NCBI GenBank assembly: GCA_023897205.1
Contig: JAHWDD010000019.1
Coordinates: 55,796 to 119,795, forward strand
DNA: 64,000 nucleotides
Direction of reading: 5' to 3'
Source of the DNA: Exophiala sp. HKRS030
Lineage: Eukaryota; Ascomycota; Eurotiomycetes; Chaetothyriales; Herpotrichiellaceae
Part shown: positions 52,956 through 62,747 of the stretch, in pieces
Position numbering within the stretch: the stretch's first letter is position 1
How the letters are laid out: every line of letters starts with the position of its first letter
Notes under the pieces: model-generated
The model's database searches: none
The model's input: the letters and a program-made list of their open reading frames with translations, nothing else
Told to the model about the DNA's origin: nothing
Position numbers and translations under genes: made by a program

Positions 52956-54130
52956 ATGGACGAAAGCCAGATCTACGAGAAAGTTCAAGAAGCCTACAGT
53001 GCTGCCGTCAAATGTAACAACAGTGAGTATGGACGTAAGGTCGCTGCGGCATTTGGATACAGCGAGCAAGAGCTGGCAGGCACCCCCGACAGGGCTAATC
53101 TCGGTCTGAGCTGCGGGAACCCATTGGCGCTTGCAAAACTAAGAGAAGTACATACATCCCTCACGCTCCCTCGGCGTGGTTTTTCTTTGGCCAAACTGCG
53201 TGATGTACGCCTCGATCCATTATTTAACAGTCGAGCAGGGAGAGATCGTTGTCGATCTCGGTAGTGGAGCTGGGTTTGACGTGTTTCTTGCGGCCCAAAA
53301 GGTCGGGCCCAGAGGCAAAGCTATCGGAGTAGATATGAACAAGGTGCGTCATCTCCTAGCCCTCTCTTGCCGTGGCTTCAATCACACTAATAAACGTACG
53401 CAAAAGGACATGCTTGAGCGAGCAGAACGGAACAAAGGAAGGGCCCAATCCGACAATGTTTCATTCGTGGAGTCCCGAATCACCACAGTGGCATTGCCAG
53501 ACGCCATTGCCGATTGCATCATAAGTAATTGCGTGGTAAATCTTGTCCCAGAAGGACAAAAACAGCTCGTGTTCAACGAAATGTTCCGGCTGTTGAAGAC
53601 TGGTGGGCGCGTGGCAATCAGCGATATTCTGACAAGAAAGGAGCTTTCACAGGAGCTGAAACGCGACATGGCTCTCTATGTGGGATGCATCGCGGGTGCA
53701 AGCCAAGTGAAACAGTACGAGCAGTATCTTCAGACAGTAGGGTTTCACGGTAAGTTGTCGTCTTTCCCTCGTCACTGTGGAAGAGCGTCCCTTATGTAGT
53801 CAATTCTGCTAATGCTCTACCGCTGGTAACAGAAATTCTCATCGTCGACGCCCATCATGATTTAAATGTGTACAAAATGAAAGGGGCAGAAACTTCAAGC
53901 CACTGCTGTGGTACAGACGCGAAGAACCCCTGCTGTGAGAAGTCGTCTTCTTGCTGTGATAACAAGACCCTCGAGCAAGGTGATGCTTTCGAAAGCAGCC
54001 GTAATAGCTTCGCTGACTTGGATTTCAATGAGTGGGCGGGTACGTGTGACAATATCCCTTCTAGTCCGTCGTCTTGCCATTTGCTAAACGCCATCTAGGC
54101 TCATTCAAAATTTATGCGGTCAAAGCCTGA
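52956..54130 (+). CDS. arsM: ArsM arsenite S-adenosylmethionine methyltransferase, 292 aa, five exons
   Basis: Exons 52956-53147, 53239-53343, 53407-53749, 53833-54039 and 54099-54130; all phases fit. It methylates arsenite with SAM to mono-, di- and trimethylarsenicals. SAM motif I is [19 protein letters not shown]; the catalytic cysteines are seen in [21 protein letters not shown] and [23 protein letters not shown] is the conserved block before the SAM domain. Close to the C-terminus is a Cys-rich tail with three CC pairs ([14 protein letters not shown] then SSSCCDNKT), as in several algal and fungal ArsM proteins, likely binding extra As(III). The final exon has only ten codons ([10 protein letters not shown]). 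Methylarsenite produced here is the expected substrate of ArsH in the same cluster. Confidence 0.93.
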
Positions 54131-54838
54131 GTGAGTCCCTCTCAATTGAAGCACAACAGAATGTGCCCGTTTCGAAATTTGTCGGATTACCACGGACAGA
54201 GCAGGACAAGTTTCTGAACTTCCAAAGGCCGCATGTTTTAAGCGTCGGAAACGTCAGAAACCATTAATAAGACCTTCTGCATTGCCATTTTTTGACTCTT
54301 ACCTCGCGTTTTGATCGCTTAACTGGATCTATCCTTAAATGTCTCGACGGCTCGAAATCCTATGTAGACTGACATTTGTGGTAATTGCACAGCTTGGGTT
54401 TCCAGTCCTTACTTCTCCGCATACACAACCACCCTGGATGGGTGGGAACTTGCTGTTGTGATCATTTCAGTGGCTGTGGTACTTCACGTGGCTCCTCCGG
54501 CGGCTCTAGGTGATGCATGACTTGGAAAGAAGGCCGTCAACAACACTCTTCGGCCTTCTTAGCGTCGACGTTTCCTCCCCTTCCTCGCTTGATCGTCATC
54601 TTCCAACCAATTTGACTAAGTGCTTTTGATGTGCACTTGATTCATTGATCTCGTCTCGCAAAGGAAGCGATCCCTGCAAGGTGTAAAGAGCTATCTCTTT
54701 ACGGTGGCGGTGGCGCATGTCGATATGTCACCAGTCTTGGCGACGTCCATCCAGTTGTTGACTTTTTGAAACGTCTCTTTGATCTCAATCGCAGTTAGAT
54801 TTCTCCGGTTCAACTATCGAATTATTTTTCTGGGCAAG
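54131..54838. other. Intergenic region upstream of the bZIP gene
   Basis: No gene supported; presumably the 3' side of arsM and the promoter of the regulator. Confidence 0.55.
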
Positions 54839-55678
54839 ATGCACCTAACGGATGATCAATTTTCCTCTGTCGGGCAGACGCAGAATAAAACACCTGCACA
54901 TACCTTGATACGAGTGCGGAACAATCAGCGACGTCACCGTGAGCGACGGCGACAGTATATCACCTTCCTGGAAGAAAAAGTTGACCAGAGCGAACATCAT
55001 CTCGCCCAGGCAAGAGCGAAGATTGCTGAACTAGAAATGAATTGCAGATACTGGAAGGACCAGGCTGCTAAGCAGCATGTTGATGAAGATGTGACCTCGG
55101 AGTCCTCAGCACCAATAGAGGAACAACAACAGCTAGAGGAAATAGGTGACCACACAGTAAAGACCACGTTCTCAGACACCAGTCGCTCACCCGAAATGGC
55201 TACCACATCTAAGTCTCGACCCTTCTTGGCAACAACGAACTCTAAGGTCTTAGACAGGCCCTTCACCGCAATACTTTCACCAACGGAACCATCACCACCG
55301 TTCATAATGCCAGCCTCTGTGCATCTCTCTCCTATACCCAAGCCCACTCTCATTCCGCAACATAAAACAGAGATGGACAAGGAATGTCTATCAGCTCTCA
55401 AAGGCTACGCACTCGTCGGCCAGTCCGATGATGCCTCTCACGGCCTCTTAGGTCCGGAGTCAGACTGCAAGACATATCCTTCCCTCCAAGGCGAATCGAC
55501 GGTGGCTTGTAGTTATGCATCTATTTTAATTGCACAACAGAATTTTTACAGAATGGATGAAAACACTATTCGAGGTTGGCTTGAGAAAGGCTTCCGCCGC
55601 GGGCAACATCAGGACGAAGGTTGTCGGGTTGAGACATCATTATTGTTCGCTGTGTTGGATATCATCAGCACGTCTTAG
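54839..55678 (+). CDS. bZIP transcription factor, Yap8-like arsenic regulator candidate, 279 aa
   Basis: ATG start, single exon. Basic region RVRNNQRRHRERRRQYITFL with Asn-x7-Arg spacing, then a zipper with heptad hydrophobics (FLEEKVDQSEHHL, ARAKIAELE), residues about 23-67. The middle is Ser/Thr/Pro-rich. The C-terminal ~60 residues look folded and conserved: TVACSYASILIAQQNF, IRGWLEKGFRRG and EGCRVETSLLFAVLDI. Two cysteines (in VACSYA and EGCRVE) are in conserved-looking blocks; the yeast arsenic regulator Yap8/Arr1 senses As(III) through three cysteines, so they are candidates for a sensor here. It is the only regulator in the ars cluster. Role in arsenic response is inference from position and fold. 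Confidence 0.75.
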   Translation: MHLTDDQFSSVGQTQNKTPAHTLIRVRNNQRRHRERRRQYITFLEEKVDQSEHHLAQARAKIAELEMNCRYWKDQAAKQHVDEDVTSESSAPIEEQQQLEEIGDHTVKTTFSDTSRSPEMATTSKSRPFLATTNSKVLDRPFTAILSPTEPSPPFIMPASVHLSPIPKPTLIPQHKTEMDKECLSALKGYALVGQSDDASHGLLGPESDCKTYPSLQGESTVACSYASILIAQQNFYRMDENTIRGWLEKGFRRGQHQDEGCRVETSLLFAVLDIISTS

Positions 55679-55944
55679 TCGTACCAACTAATTGTCTTTT
55701 GACCAGGGAGACAAGTTTAGAAACCCTTACCCTTTCGTTCCATACTCTTATTGGCAGCTGGACATTTACATATCTAAGCAAAGTAGAGGCTAATTTCGAA
55801 CACCAGCGTGATAGGTTGAGTCATGAAACTGCAGGCGCTCCGTTGGAGATTAGGGGACAAACTTTCGTTTAATATCTCTAGGTCCTCTGTGGCACTGTCC
55901 CCAAGTCATGAAGGGAAATAAAGGCCTGTTCTCATTCCAGTAAG

Positions 55945-57330
55945 TCAACAAACTGGAATTCCGTCCAACCAACCATCGATCTTCAGGCGGACGTAGTGCC
56001 CAAGTGCGGTAGATCCGTTTTCCTTTATGGCCACCTCTTCCATCTCTTGGATGATGTGATCAATATAGTCCCCGGCGCCGCTAAGATGGAGAATACGCGC
56101 CACAGCATGATGAATGGCTAGAAGCCGAGGAGAGGGAGGATCGATGGTCTTTGTTGGTGTGGTATAGAGTTGACGATTAATAGGGAGCAAAGGATCACGG
56201 AAAGGTCGGTTGGGATCAATGTAGTCGATCTTGTAGGAGTGTGGAGACTGATCGAGCGTTGGTTGAAATGATACCGCAAAATCCCCCAATTCTTGGTGCC
56301 AATGATGTGTCTGTACGATTGCGTTGATAGATCTATCGATATCAGGTCCCTCAATAAGGTGACCAGCATCAGGATCGAACATTTTCAATATCTGAAGAGC
56401 AATTCTTTTTGACTCGCTCTAATCATATGGTCAATGAAACCAAATCAATGATGGAATGAAGCACATACTAATTGTAAATCCCCAGCGTCGCTCGAGAGTG
56501 ACGTGAGAGAGTGAGGAAGTATATGCGCGACTTCCAGATATTCGGGTCTTTCATTTTTGAGCAAAATCCCTTCGTCATCTTTTGAATCATCACCATCTCT
56601 TTGCCAGCGCGCCTTCGCTTCGGTGAGGTCGAACTTGCGAGATATGACACATCGGTACCGGTCGCGAGTAAGGCATTGCTGCCGCAGACGTGCAAGTCGT
56701 TGTGCGGTGCCAATGACATGGTCGGGGGTTTGGGGGAGACTGAGAATGGTAGGGGTAGGTTGAGGAGTCTTGCGACCAGAAGCTTTGACTTGCGCAATGT
56801 TAGCGTTTCAAGACCATGCACGGAAAGTACATATATTCAGTACGTGGCAGGAAGAAGTTATTCACAAAGTAGTCTGAGAAGTTGATCAAGGTTCCCTGGA
56901 GCTCATCCGACTGTTCGCGGCTCCAAGAGTGTAGATTGTCCGACACAAGATCTCGGAAAATGTTGGCATAGGAGCGTCGCGTTCAGATTGGAGATCTGCA
57001 TCAACAAATAGGAAGAAGTGGTTAAGGAAGTTGTCTTTGGAGACAACCGATTCATGGACGGTTCGGAGCAGAGTAACATGTTTGTATGCCGGACGTCCAG
57101 CTTGGTAAGGTTCATACCGAGAGACGATCTGGCTGAAAATTGCGGTGGCTTGACTGAATTGATCAGGCGTTAGGACAGCAGACGACGAGAGGTCTAAAAC
57201 CCCTGCAAGGACGACTGGTGTCTGTGAAGGGGTGTCGCCATTATGGTTTCTAAAACCACGATGGGTTATAGATGAAAGGACAGCGAGCGGCGCGATTGAA
57301 ATGATGGTTCTGAAGTCACGTGAAGACGTG
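55945..57330 (-). pseudogene. HNH-endonuclease-family protein, frame break inside
   Basis: Minus strand. The N-terminal part reads VVLAGVLDLSSSAVLTPDQF, then IVSRYEPYQAGRPAYKHV and DNFLNHFFLFVDADL. Near 56,990-56,900 the coding sense changes frame to LINFSDYFVNNFFLP. A GTACTG...GCAAG intron leads to KASGRKTPQPTPTI, then CLTRDRYRCVISRKFD and YLEVAHILPHSLT. A second intron (GTATGT...GATTAG) leads to ALQILKMFDPDAG, INAIVQTHHWHQELGDF and LLAIHHAVARILHLSGAGDY. The HNH core (His of VAHILPH, Asn of NAIV, His of HHWH) is complete. This is the fungal HNH family with a long C-terminus (PF13391-like). The start codon is not found and one frame change is unexplained, so damage is likely but not certain. 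Confidence 0.65.
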
Positions 57331-57412
57331 TCCGTGGCCAATGATGGAATACCAGGCTTAATAGGACAGCCTTATCACGTGCATCCTCCCTGGGCCGCAC
57401 AAATGATCCGGA

Positions 57413-58600
57413 CACGTGTGCCTTTCTTAACATACAATACAGTGCAGACTGCGCCAACAAGTTTGTTGCTACATTTTTGGGGGTTCAGAGAGGTGCCGCG
57501 ACAGAACCACATGACTTCATGGCATCGAATCTTGCACCCTCACAGCACGCTCTCAGTCAGGCTATGATTGCAGTTGGCCGACTCACCACCAGGCAGATTG
57601 CCGAAAGTATTCCCTGCACTACCCGGACTGTCCAGATGCACCGTGCTAATCATCGTCGTTTCGGCACGACTACTTCACCCCGCAATCGTGGTGGACGTCG
57701 ACGATCTATTACTCCTTCTATGCTGGAGGCACTCTTTGAACTTCTCGATGAGCAGCAAGATTTATACCTCGATGAGATAGCGGATTTCTTCTTAGTTGAG
57801 TACGAGTGTACAGTCTCGCTCCCAACTATCAGCAGGACCTTGAAGTTAAGTGGCTGGTCCAAGAAAATACCGCGGCGAAGAGCGGGTGAACAATGCCGGG
57901 ATTTAAGAGATGCCTATCAGTACAAGCTATCCTTTCTGGACCCGAAGAAGCTCGTGTTTATTGACGAATAGGGTGCGATAGACGGGTTGGCTTCAGACGG
58001 ACAGCATGGTCGCCCCGTGGTGTCACGCCGGTTCAAGTCACCCGATTTCATCGCGGGCAACGGTACCAGATTCTACCTGCCTTGACCGCGAATGGCATTT
58101 TCCATGCACGCGTATTTCAGGATGCGACAAATAGTGAGATCTTTGAAGACTTTATTCTCCAGCTCCTTCACCTTTGCGGAAGGGATTCTGTGTTCATTAT
58201 GGACAATGCATCATTCCATCGCACAGATAGAGTTAAGCAACTATGTGCAGATGCTGGAGTGCAGCTAGTATATTTACCCCCTTATTCTCCCGACTTGAAT
58301 CCCATTGAAGAGTTCTTTGCCCAGTTGAAAGCATACGTGAGAAGGAAGATGAGAACAATGGACTCGGATGCAGATTTTGCAGAATTTCTCGAAGCATGCA
58401 TCGACGAAGTCGGAAGAGATAGTGCAAGTGCTAGAGGCCACTTCAGAAATGCTGGTATTGTTTTTCATGAATCGTGAAAATTTTGAAAGGTTATCAATCT
58501 GCGATCTACAAGGCTCTCTGACCAGTGCATATACAATGTTACAGCATCTATCAACACCATACCCCAAGAAAAATCAGTCTTTTGCCAAATCTCACACGTA
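57413..58600 (+). mobile_element. Tc1/mariner-type transposon, defective
   Basis: Contains a transposase remnant. Only a very short possible terminal inverted repeat is seen (cacgtgtg at 57,413 and the complement cacacgt at 58,593), so the ends are uncertain. It sits in the gap between the 5' side of the HNH-family gene and the 3' end of the next minus-strand gene. Confidence 0.6.
57519..58477 (+). pseudogene. Tc1/mariner transposase, inactivated
   Basis: Helix-turn-helix part: LTTRQIAESIPCTTRTVQMH, RNRGGRRRSITPSMLEAL, and ISRTLKLSGWSKKIPRR. Catalytic core: first Asp in LVFIDE, second in VFIMDNASFH, third acidic residue in PPYSPDLNPIEEFF. Right after FIDE there is a TAG (57,969-57,971), and a few codons later a one-base loss moves the frame, which continues to a normal end at 58,477. 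All three catalytic positions survive, so death was caused by two small lesions and looks recent. Confidence 0.88.
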
Positions 58601-59983
58601 GTTATCCTTCGCTTGCCGATGCCTAACGAAAGCGGGAATATCCCTGATAAATTGGATGGCTGGGGCCAATTTCACATCTCGTGCGGTGAAGAAGTCAGTA
58701 TTATGTTCCTGGTAGACTTGGTCCAGATCAAGGAAGTCGTCCAACACGATATTTCCGGCTTTTTCGAACTCAGCTTGATGCCGCTTATTGCGTACTTTAC
58801 TTTGCAGGTAATGAACGTAATCTTTGACTGCATCATCACGAAAACCTGGGATGTCAAGAGCACTCACTGCTTTTGGAGCGGCGTTTACGGAGTCAGCTTT
58901 CACGTCCGGAGGCTGTAGTGATGCTGGCTCAGGGTGACCAGGCAAATAATTAGTGATATTAACAGGAGGATAATGTTGGGGAGATACCGCTCTCGCCTTC
59001 CTTTTGCGATCATATCTTTGCTGATCTTCCAAACGGATCTCCTCTCGAAGACCTTCCGGGACATCATTGGGAGTATTCAGAGGGTTGCCGTCTTCAGCGT
59101 ACTTGACGAGTTTCTTGAGCATAGGATTATTCAGTTTTCGATGTACCCCGGCGACCGGGTCAGGCCAGCAGTAGTTTGGCGCGTTGCACGAAGACAAAAG
59201 ACATCGGAAGAGATGGAATACACCCGGCCAGATAGCAGGTTTGCCTGAGGCCTGTTGATCGTCAAGCTCGGCATCAAGTTCAGCTCGCATTTGTTGCGTG
59301 GCTGACCGCGCAGAGCGTTTGTCCGGTCTCTTCGCTGAACTGGTCTTCAGTTGTTGGCCTGCGTCCTCAGAATCTTTGTAATTGACGGACAGATCCACTC
59401 GCAGCTCCTTTCCTGGAAAGACCTCACCCCACTTAATAAGTTGTTTCTCAATCGTAGACCAGTCAATGTTGGTCTCATTGTATTGCTTGATTAGGGGTCG
59501 CTCTCCACGTTGTTTGACTGAGACCGTGATCTCTGCGCCTTGCAACGTCATGGCCTTCTCCTGGGCACGCTTCTTAGCCGCAGCATCCTCGACTTTTGAA
59601 TGTAAGAAGAGCTCCCAGTACGAAGCGAGTGTCAACACGACATCCTGCTCAGTGTCTCGCCTGAAAGGCTTGCCATTCAGAGTCACTTTCCACCCGATCG
59701 TGATGCAGAGGCAAATGGGAGGATCATCATTATACGTTTTGTTCTGATCCCATTCCGATGGTTGAAGCAGAGTCAATTTCTGCGCTCGCAGATGAGGTCG
59801 GAGACAAGGAGTAGATGATCTCAGTGCTCGTTGGTGATCGGTAGATAGTGATGGATAAGAGTCAGAAAACGGTGAGACCGAGTCCGCTTGATCAGACCAC
59901 CGCGGTGTCGGCGCATGCAGAAAGCCTTGGGAGTCAAAGTCGTCTGAGGAAAACAGATCACCGAAAGGAGCGGACGAGCCCAT
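58592..59983 (-). CDS. Conserved fungal protein of unknown function, 463 aa
   Basis: Single exon. ATG 59,983 gives MGSSAPFGDLFSSDDFDSQG, the usual kind of start for this family; an earlier ATG at 60,145 would add 54 residues. Core: PSEWDQNKTYNDDPPICLCI, then GWKVTLNGKPFRRDTEQD, ASYWELFLHSKVED, and DWSTIEKQLIKWGEVFPG with a LRVDLSVNYKDSED strand. A Cys/His pair region follows (FRCLLSSCNAPNYCWPDPVAG). Near the end come ALDIPGFRDDAVKDYVHYLQ and VLDDFLDLDQVYQE. I recall a repeated fungal family with this architecture, expanded in Aspergillus and Penicillium, with no known function. The reading frame is intact although a dead transposon ends just beyond its stop codon. Confidence 0.7.
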   Translation of the reverse strand: MGSSAPFGDLFSSDDFDSQGFLHAPTPRWSDQADSVSPFSDSYPSLSTDHQRALRSSTPCLRPHLRAQKLTLLQPSEWDQNKTYNDDPPICLCITIGWKVTLNGKPFRRDTEQDVVLTLASYWELFLHSKVEDAAAKKRAQEKAMTLQGAEITVSVKQRGERPLIKQYNETNIDWSTIEKQLIKWGEVFPGKELRVDLSVNYKDSEDAGQQLKTSSAKRPDKRSARSATQQMRAELDAELDDQQASGKPAIWPGVFHLFRCLLSSCNAPNYCWPDPVAGVHRKLNNPMLKKLVKYAEDGNPLNTPNDVPEGLREEIRLEDQQRYDRKRKARAVSPQHYPPVNITNYLPGHPEPASLQPPDVKADSVNAAPKAVSALDIPGFRDDAVKDYVHYLQSKVRNKRHQAEFEKAGNIVLDDFLDLDQVYQEHNTDFFTARDVKLAPAIQFIRDIPAFVRHRQAKDNYV

Positions 59984-60215
59984 GGCCTCAAATCGTACCA
60001 GCGATTCGTGCTTCGCGCTCTGAAGGCTCACAAAATTGGCGTGGGCTGTTCTGTTGTGGACAGTTAGGCGTAGTCGACCGCAGTCGACCACCGTTGCGAT
60101 TCCATCGGCTTCTCCACCGTAATCCACATCTTCTATCCAAATCATCCATGCTTCATCCTCAAAAAAGGTTCCTATACTCCTGCGTCATTCTCAGCAGCTG
60201 TAAAATGCGCTTTCC

Positions 60216-60269
60216 CGTACATTTTTCTTCTTCTGTGCTACACGTACATTTTTCTTCTTCTGTGCTACA
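60216..60269 (+). repeat. Two perfect direct copies of a 27-bp unit
   Basis: The unit starting cgtacatttttcttcttctg is repeated twice without spacer (60,216-60,242 and 60,243-60,269). Confidence 0.92.
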
Positions 60270-61097
60270 TGTACCCTGGCGGGCATTGCTGAGAAGTCAC
60301 ACGAAAGTTGTCCTGACCCTTGATGCATCAACTAGCGCGACGATGATGGCTGGTTCATCACATGCCACATCATTACGCAGATTGATGACTGCCTCCTCCC
60401 TCAATATCAATCTCGAGAAAGTCTGAGCGTCTGGGATCGTCGAAAGAACTGGGGTCAAACACGACGTGACGATCATGTCAACGCCACCATTCTACAGCAC
60501 CGCTTTAAGCACTGCCTGCCAGCTCTTGGAGATATGCCCATTCCTTACCTCCCCTCTGGTCTTATAGGCGGAAAGAGAGAACGCCATTGTGGAGGCCTCT
60601 CCATGCCGCAAGGTTTTTCGCTCGTCGCTCGGCTTATGCTTGTTTGGATGGATCGTAGATAAGCTTATCTGACAGATGTGGCAGCTAAGCTTTCGCCCAG
60701 ATAATGGGAGCTTCGTTCTTCTAGGTGGCACAACAGCGGTGACAGTGTCTGAGTCGACACAAGGAACAAAATACATAAAACATCAGTACGACACGGATGA
60801 TGCAACGGAAGGAAGAGGTGATAAATAGGTCTAAAACTAGGGATCCGGGCCCAGCCAGGTTTCAAATAATAGCCGAGGGATCACAAAAAGGTTTCTGGAC
60901 AAATTTTTAAAAATTTTGCAAGTGTGGGTGGTGATTCTCCGTCGCCGACCCACGTGGATTTGTCGCTATACGAAGAAACTTTGTGACATGCCAAGCCAAC
61001 AGCCACTGAGAAAATCAACTTGATTCGAGAATGAAACAAAGGAAGGTGGTGGAGGTATGTATCTCTCCAGTTCGGATGACGAGGGAGACGACTGACT
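60270..61097. other. No gene recognised
   Basis: Upstream side of the preceding gene; only short frames. Confidence 0.5.
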
Positions 61098-62747
61098 TCA
61101 ACGCCTGCGGAAAGAACCGTTGAAGTTGTCCATACAAAAGTCCCAGTGCGGCCGCGTTCTTGATACATCGCGCTTGAGGGTAACACCCAAACCGTTTATA
61201 TCTAACAGTCCCTCCGTTGAGCAGACATCCAGGCCCCATAATCGGTGACCCGCTAGAATCCAGATTCCGTGATGATCGGCTCGTCGATAGATCTTGCTAC
61301 CTTCAAAGATTTCTTCACGACCCAATGGATCCATAAACAAGTGCGACCATTCACCGGATGGATCCCGCACAAAGTCTGGATCCTCGTCACTCGCCCAGAA
61401 GTCTCTGAGAAGGCATACAGGATTAAAGTCGAAGTCGAATCCTAAGGCAGCTTGTCGCAGACTGCCGCTCTCGGGCTGAAATTCTAGAACCAAAACAGGA
61501 CCCCATTGACCTGGGTGCAAGATTGCGGAATATGGTTCTCCTGAAGGATTCCGTGGATAAAGCACAGTGGATATAGGCAGCCGGCGAGGTGTAAGGCTGA
61601 ATCCGTAGCTCTTTTTGTTGAGGTGCTCTTGCTCTCTTTCATTGCTCACACTCTGGCGTATGTAAAGTCGTCTCTCCTCGGTCGGTCGATTTTGACTTTT
61701 ATGCGCTGTCCGGCTACCACGCCAGAGCCCGTTCTGGTTTATATTAACTCTTATGTATTGGTCATCTTGGGAAAGGCGTCGAAGAAAGATACCCATAGCA
61801 GCAGGGCGTTGGTCCATAAGTTGATCAGTACTATCAATATATGCTAGATACGTATCAGCTGCCCACGGAGTGATTTCCAACCCGATTGAGAGGCCACGAT
61901 TCGTCATTGCAAAAGGTTCACGGCCTTTAAAAGACTCCCCTGACGCTAGAGAATGACATCTGGAGAAGTAGGCTGGACTGGGAGCAAGTAGACCGGAGAA
62001 CTTAAGATCCTGCATAGACCAAGCAAAGATAGAATGGTCATCGTTATATTTGATGATTTCTTCCTGAAGTCGAACGAATGCTCGCTGTCCCTCTCCATAG
62101 AGAAGTGGCATGTTGACATCAAAGAGACCGAGTAAGCAGTATGCGCCGTCTTCAGTACGGGTTGTGGCTCTTCCAGCAGACCAAGACATCCTCTGAGCAA
62201 CGGAATATTTGGTGAAATCCCCTGAGATGAGCGCTGCTGTAGGTATACGGGTGATTGAAGCAATCCGTCTAGCTAGAGCAGATTTACTACCCAGACGTCG
62301 CCAGAGTCGATCGTAGAAAGTCACTCTGCGTGGGGCGAGTAGCTCCTGTAGAGTCCATCCACGTTTGAACCATCTGCTCTTCGGAAGTGATCTCTTCCAG
62401 TTTGTCTTCTCCACATCGTTGAGATAAACACAGCAAAGCCTCGCACCTTGATACCAGTTGTACATCGAATTGATCGCCTCACTAAGCTCGGCACTACTCT
62501 GCTTGTTTATGCAGCAGGTGTCGATCCAGAAATGTTTCAATCCATTTTTTTGTGCCTGTTGTGCGCAAAACCGAATCTTGACATGGCCAGCCTTGCTCTT
62601 CCATAATTCATTTTGGAGATCGTCAAAACTGACCTCATCTTTTTCCTTTCCCCAGGTATGCGAGAGAATCACGTAAGGTGGAAATTTGGCGTGGAGATCC
62701 TCGGTCACTCTGAGAGAGCCTTGATTGTCGAATTTCAGCAGACGCAT
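61098..62747 (-). CDS. HET-domain protein (HET-E/D-like N-terminal type), 549 aa
   Basis: ATG 62,747 gives MRLLKFDNQGSLRVTEDL, the standard start of this subfamily; the open frame upstream is not ATG-led. The HET domain covers residues ~1-250: PPYVILSHTWGKEKDEVSFD, then KHFWIDTCCINKQSSAELSE, INSMYNWYQGARLCCV, and SRWFKRGWTLQELLAPRRV, then RMSWSAGRATTRTEDGAYCL and GLFDVNMPLLYGEGQRAFVR. All signature blocks are intact. The C-terminal ~270 residues carry no NACHT or WD repeats, unlike HET-E itself. A cell-death inducer in non-self recognition is the expected role; the trigger is unknown. Confidence 0.92.
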   Translation of the reverse strand: MRLLKFDNQGSLRVTEDLHAKFPPYVILSHTWGKEKDEVSFDDLQNELWKSKAGHVKIRFCAQQAQKNGLKHFWIDTCCINKQSSAELSEAINSMYNWYQGARLCCVYLNDVEKTNWKRSLPKSRWFKRGWTLQELLAPRRVTFYDRLWRRLGSKSALARRIASITRIPTAALISGDFTKYSVAQRMSWSAGRATTRTEDGAYCLLGLFDVNMPLLYGEGQRAFVRLQEEIIKYNDDHSIFAWSMQDLKFSGLLAPSPAYFSRCHSLASGESFKGREPFAMTNRGLSIGLEITPWAADTYLAYIDSTDQLMDQRPAAMGIFLRRLSQDDQYIRVNINQNGLWRGSRTAHKSQNRPTEERRLYIRQSVSNEREQEHLNKKSYGFSLTPRRLPISTVLYPRNPSGEPYSAILHPGQWGPVLVLEFQPESGSLRQAALGFDFDFNPVCLLRDFWASDEDPDFVRDPSGEWSHLFMDPLGREEIFEGSKIYRRADHHGIWILAGHRLWGLDVCSTEGLLDINGLGVTLKRDVSRTRPHWDFCMDNFNGSFRRR

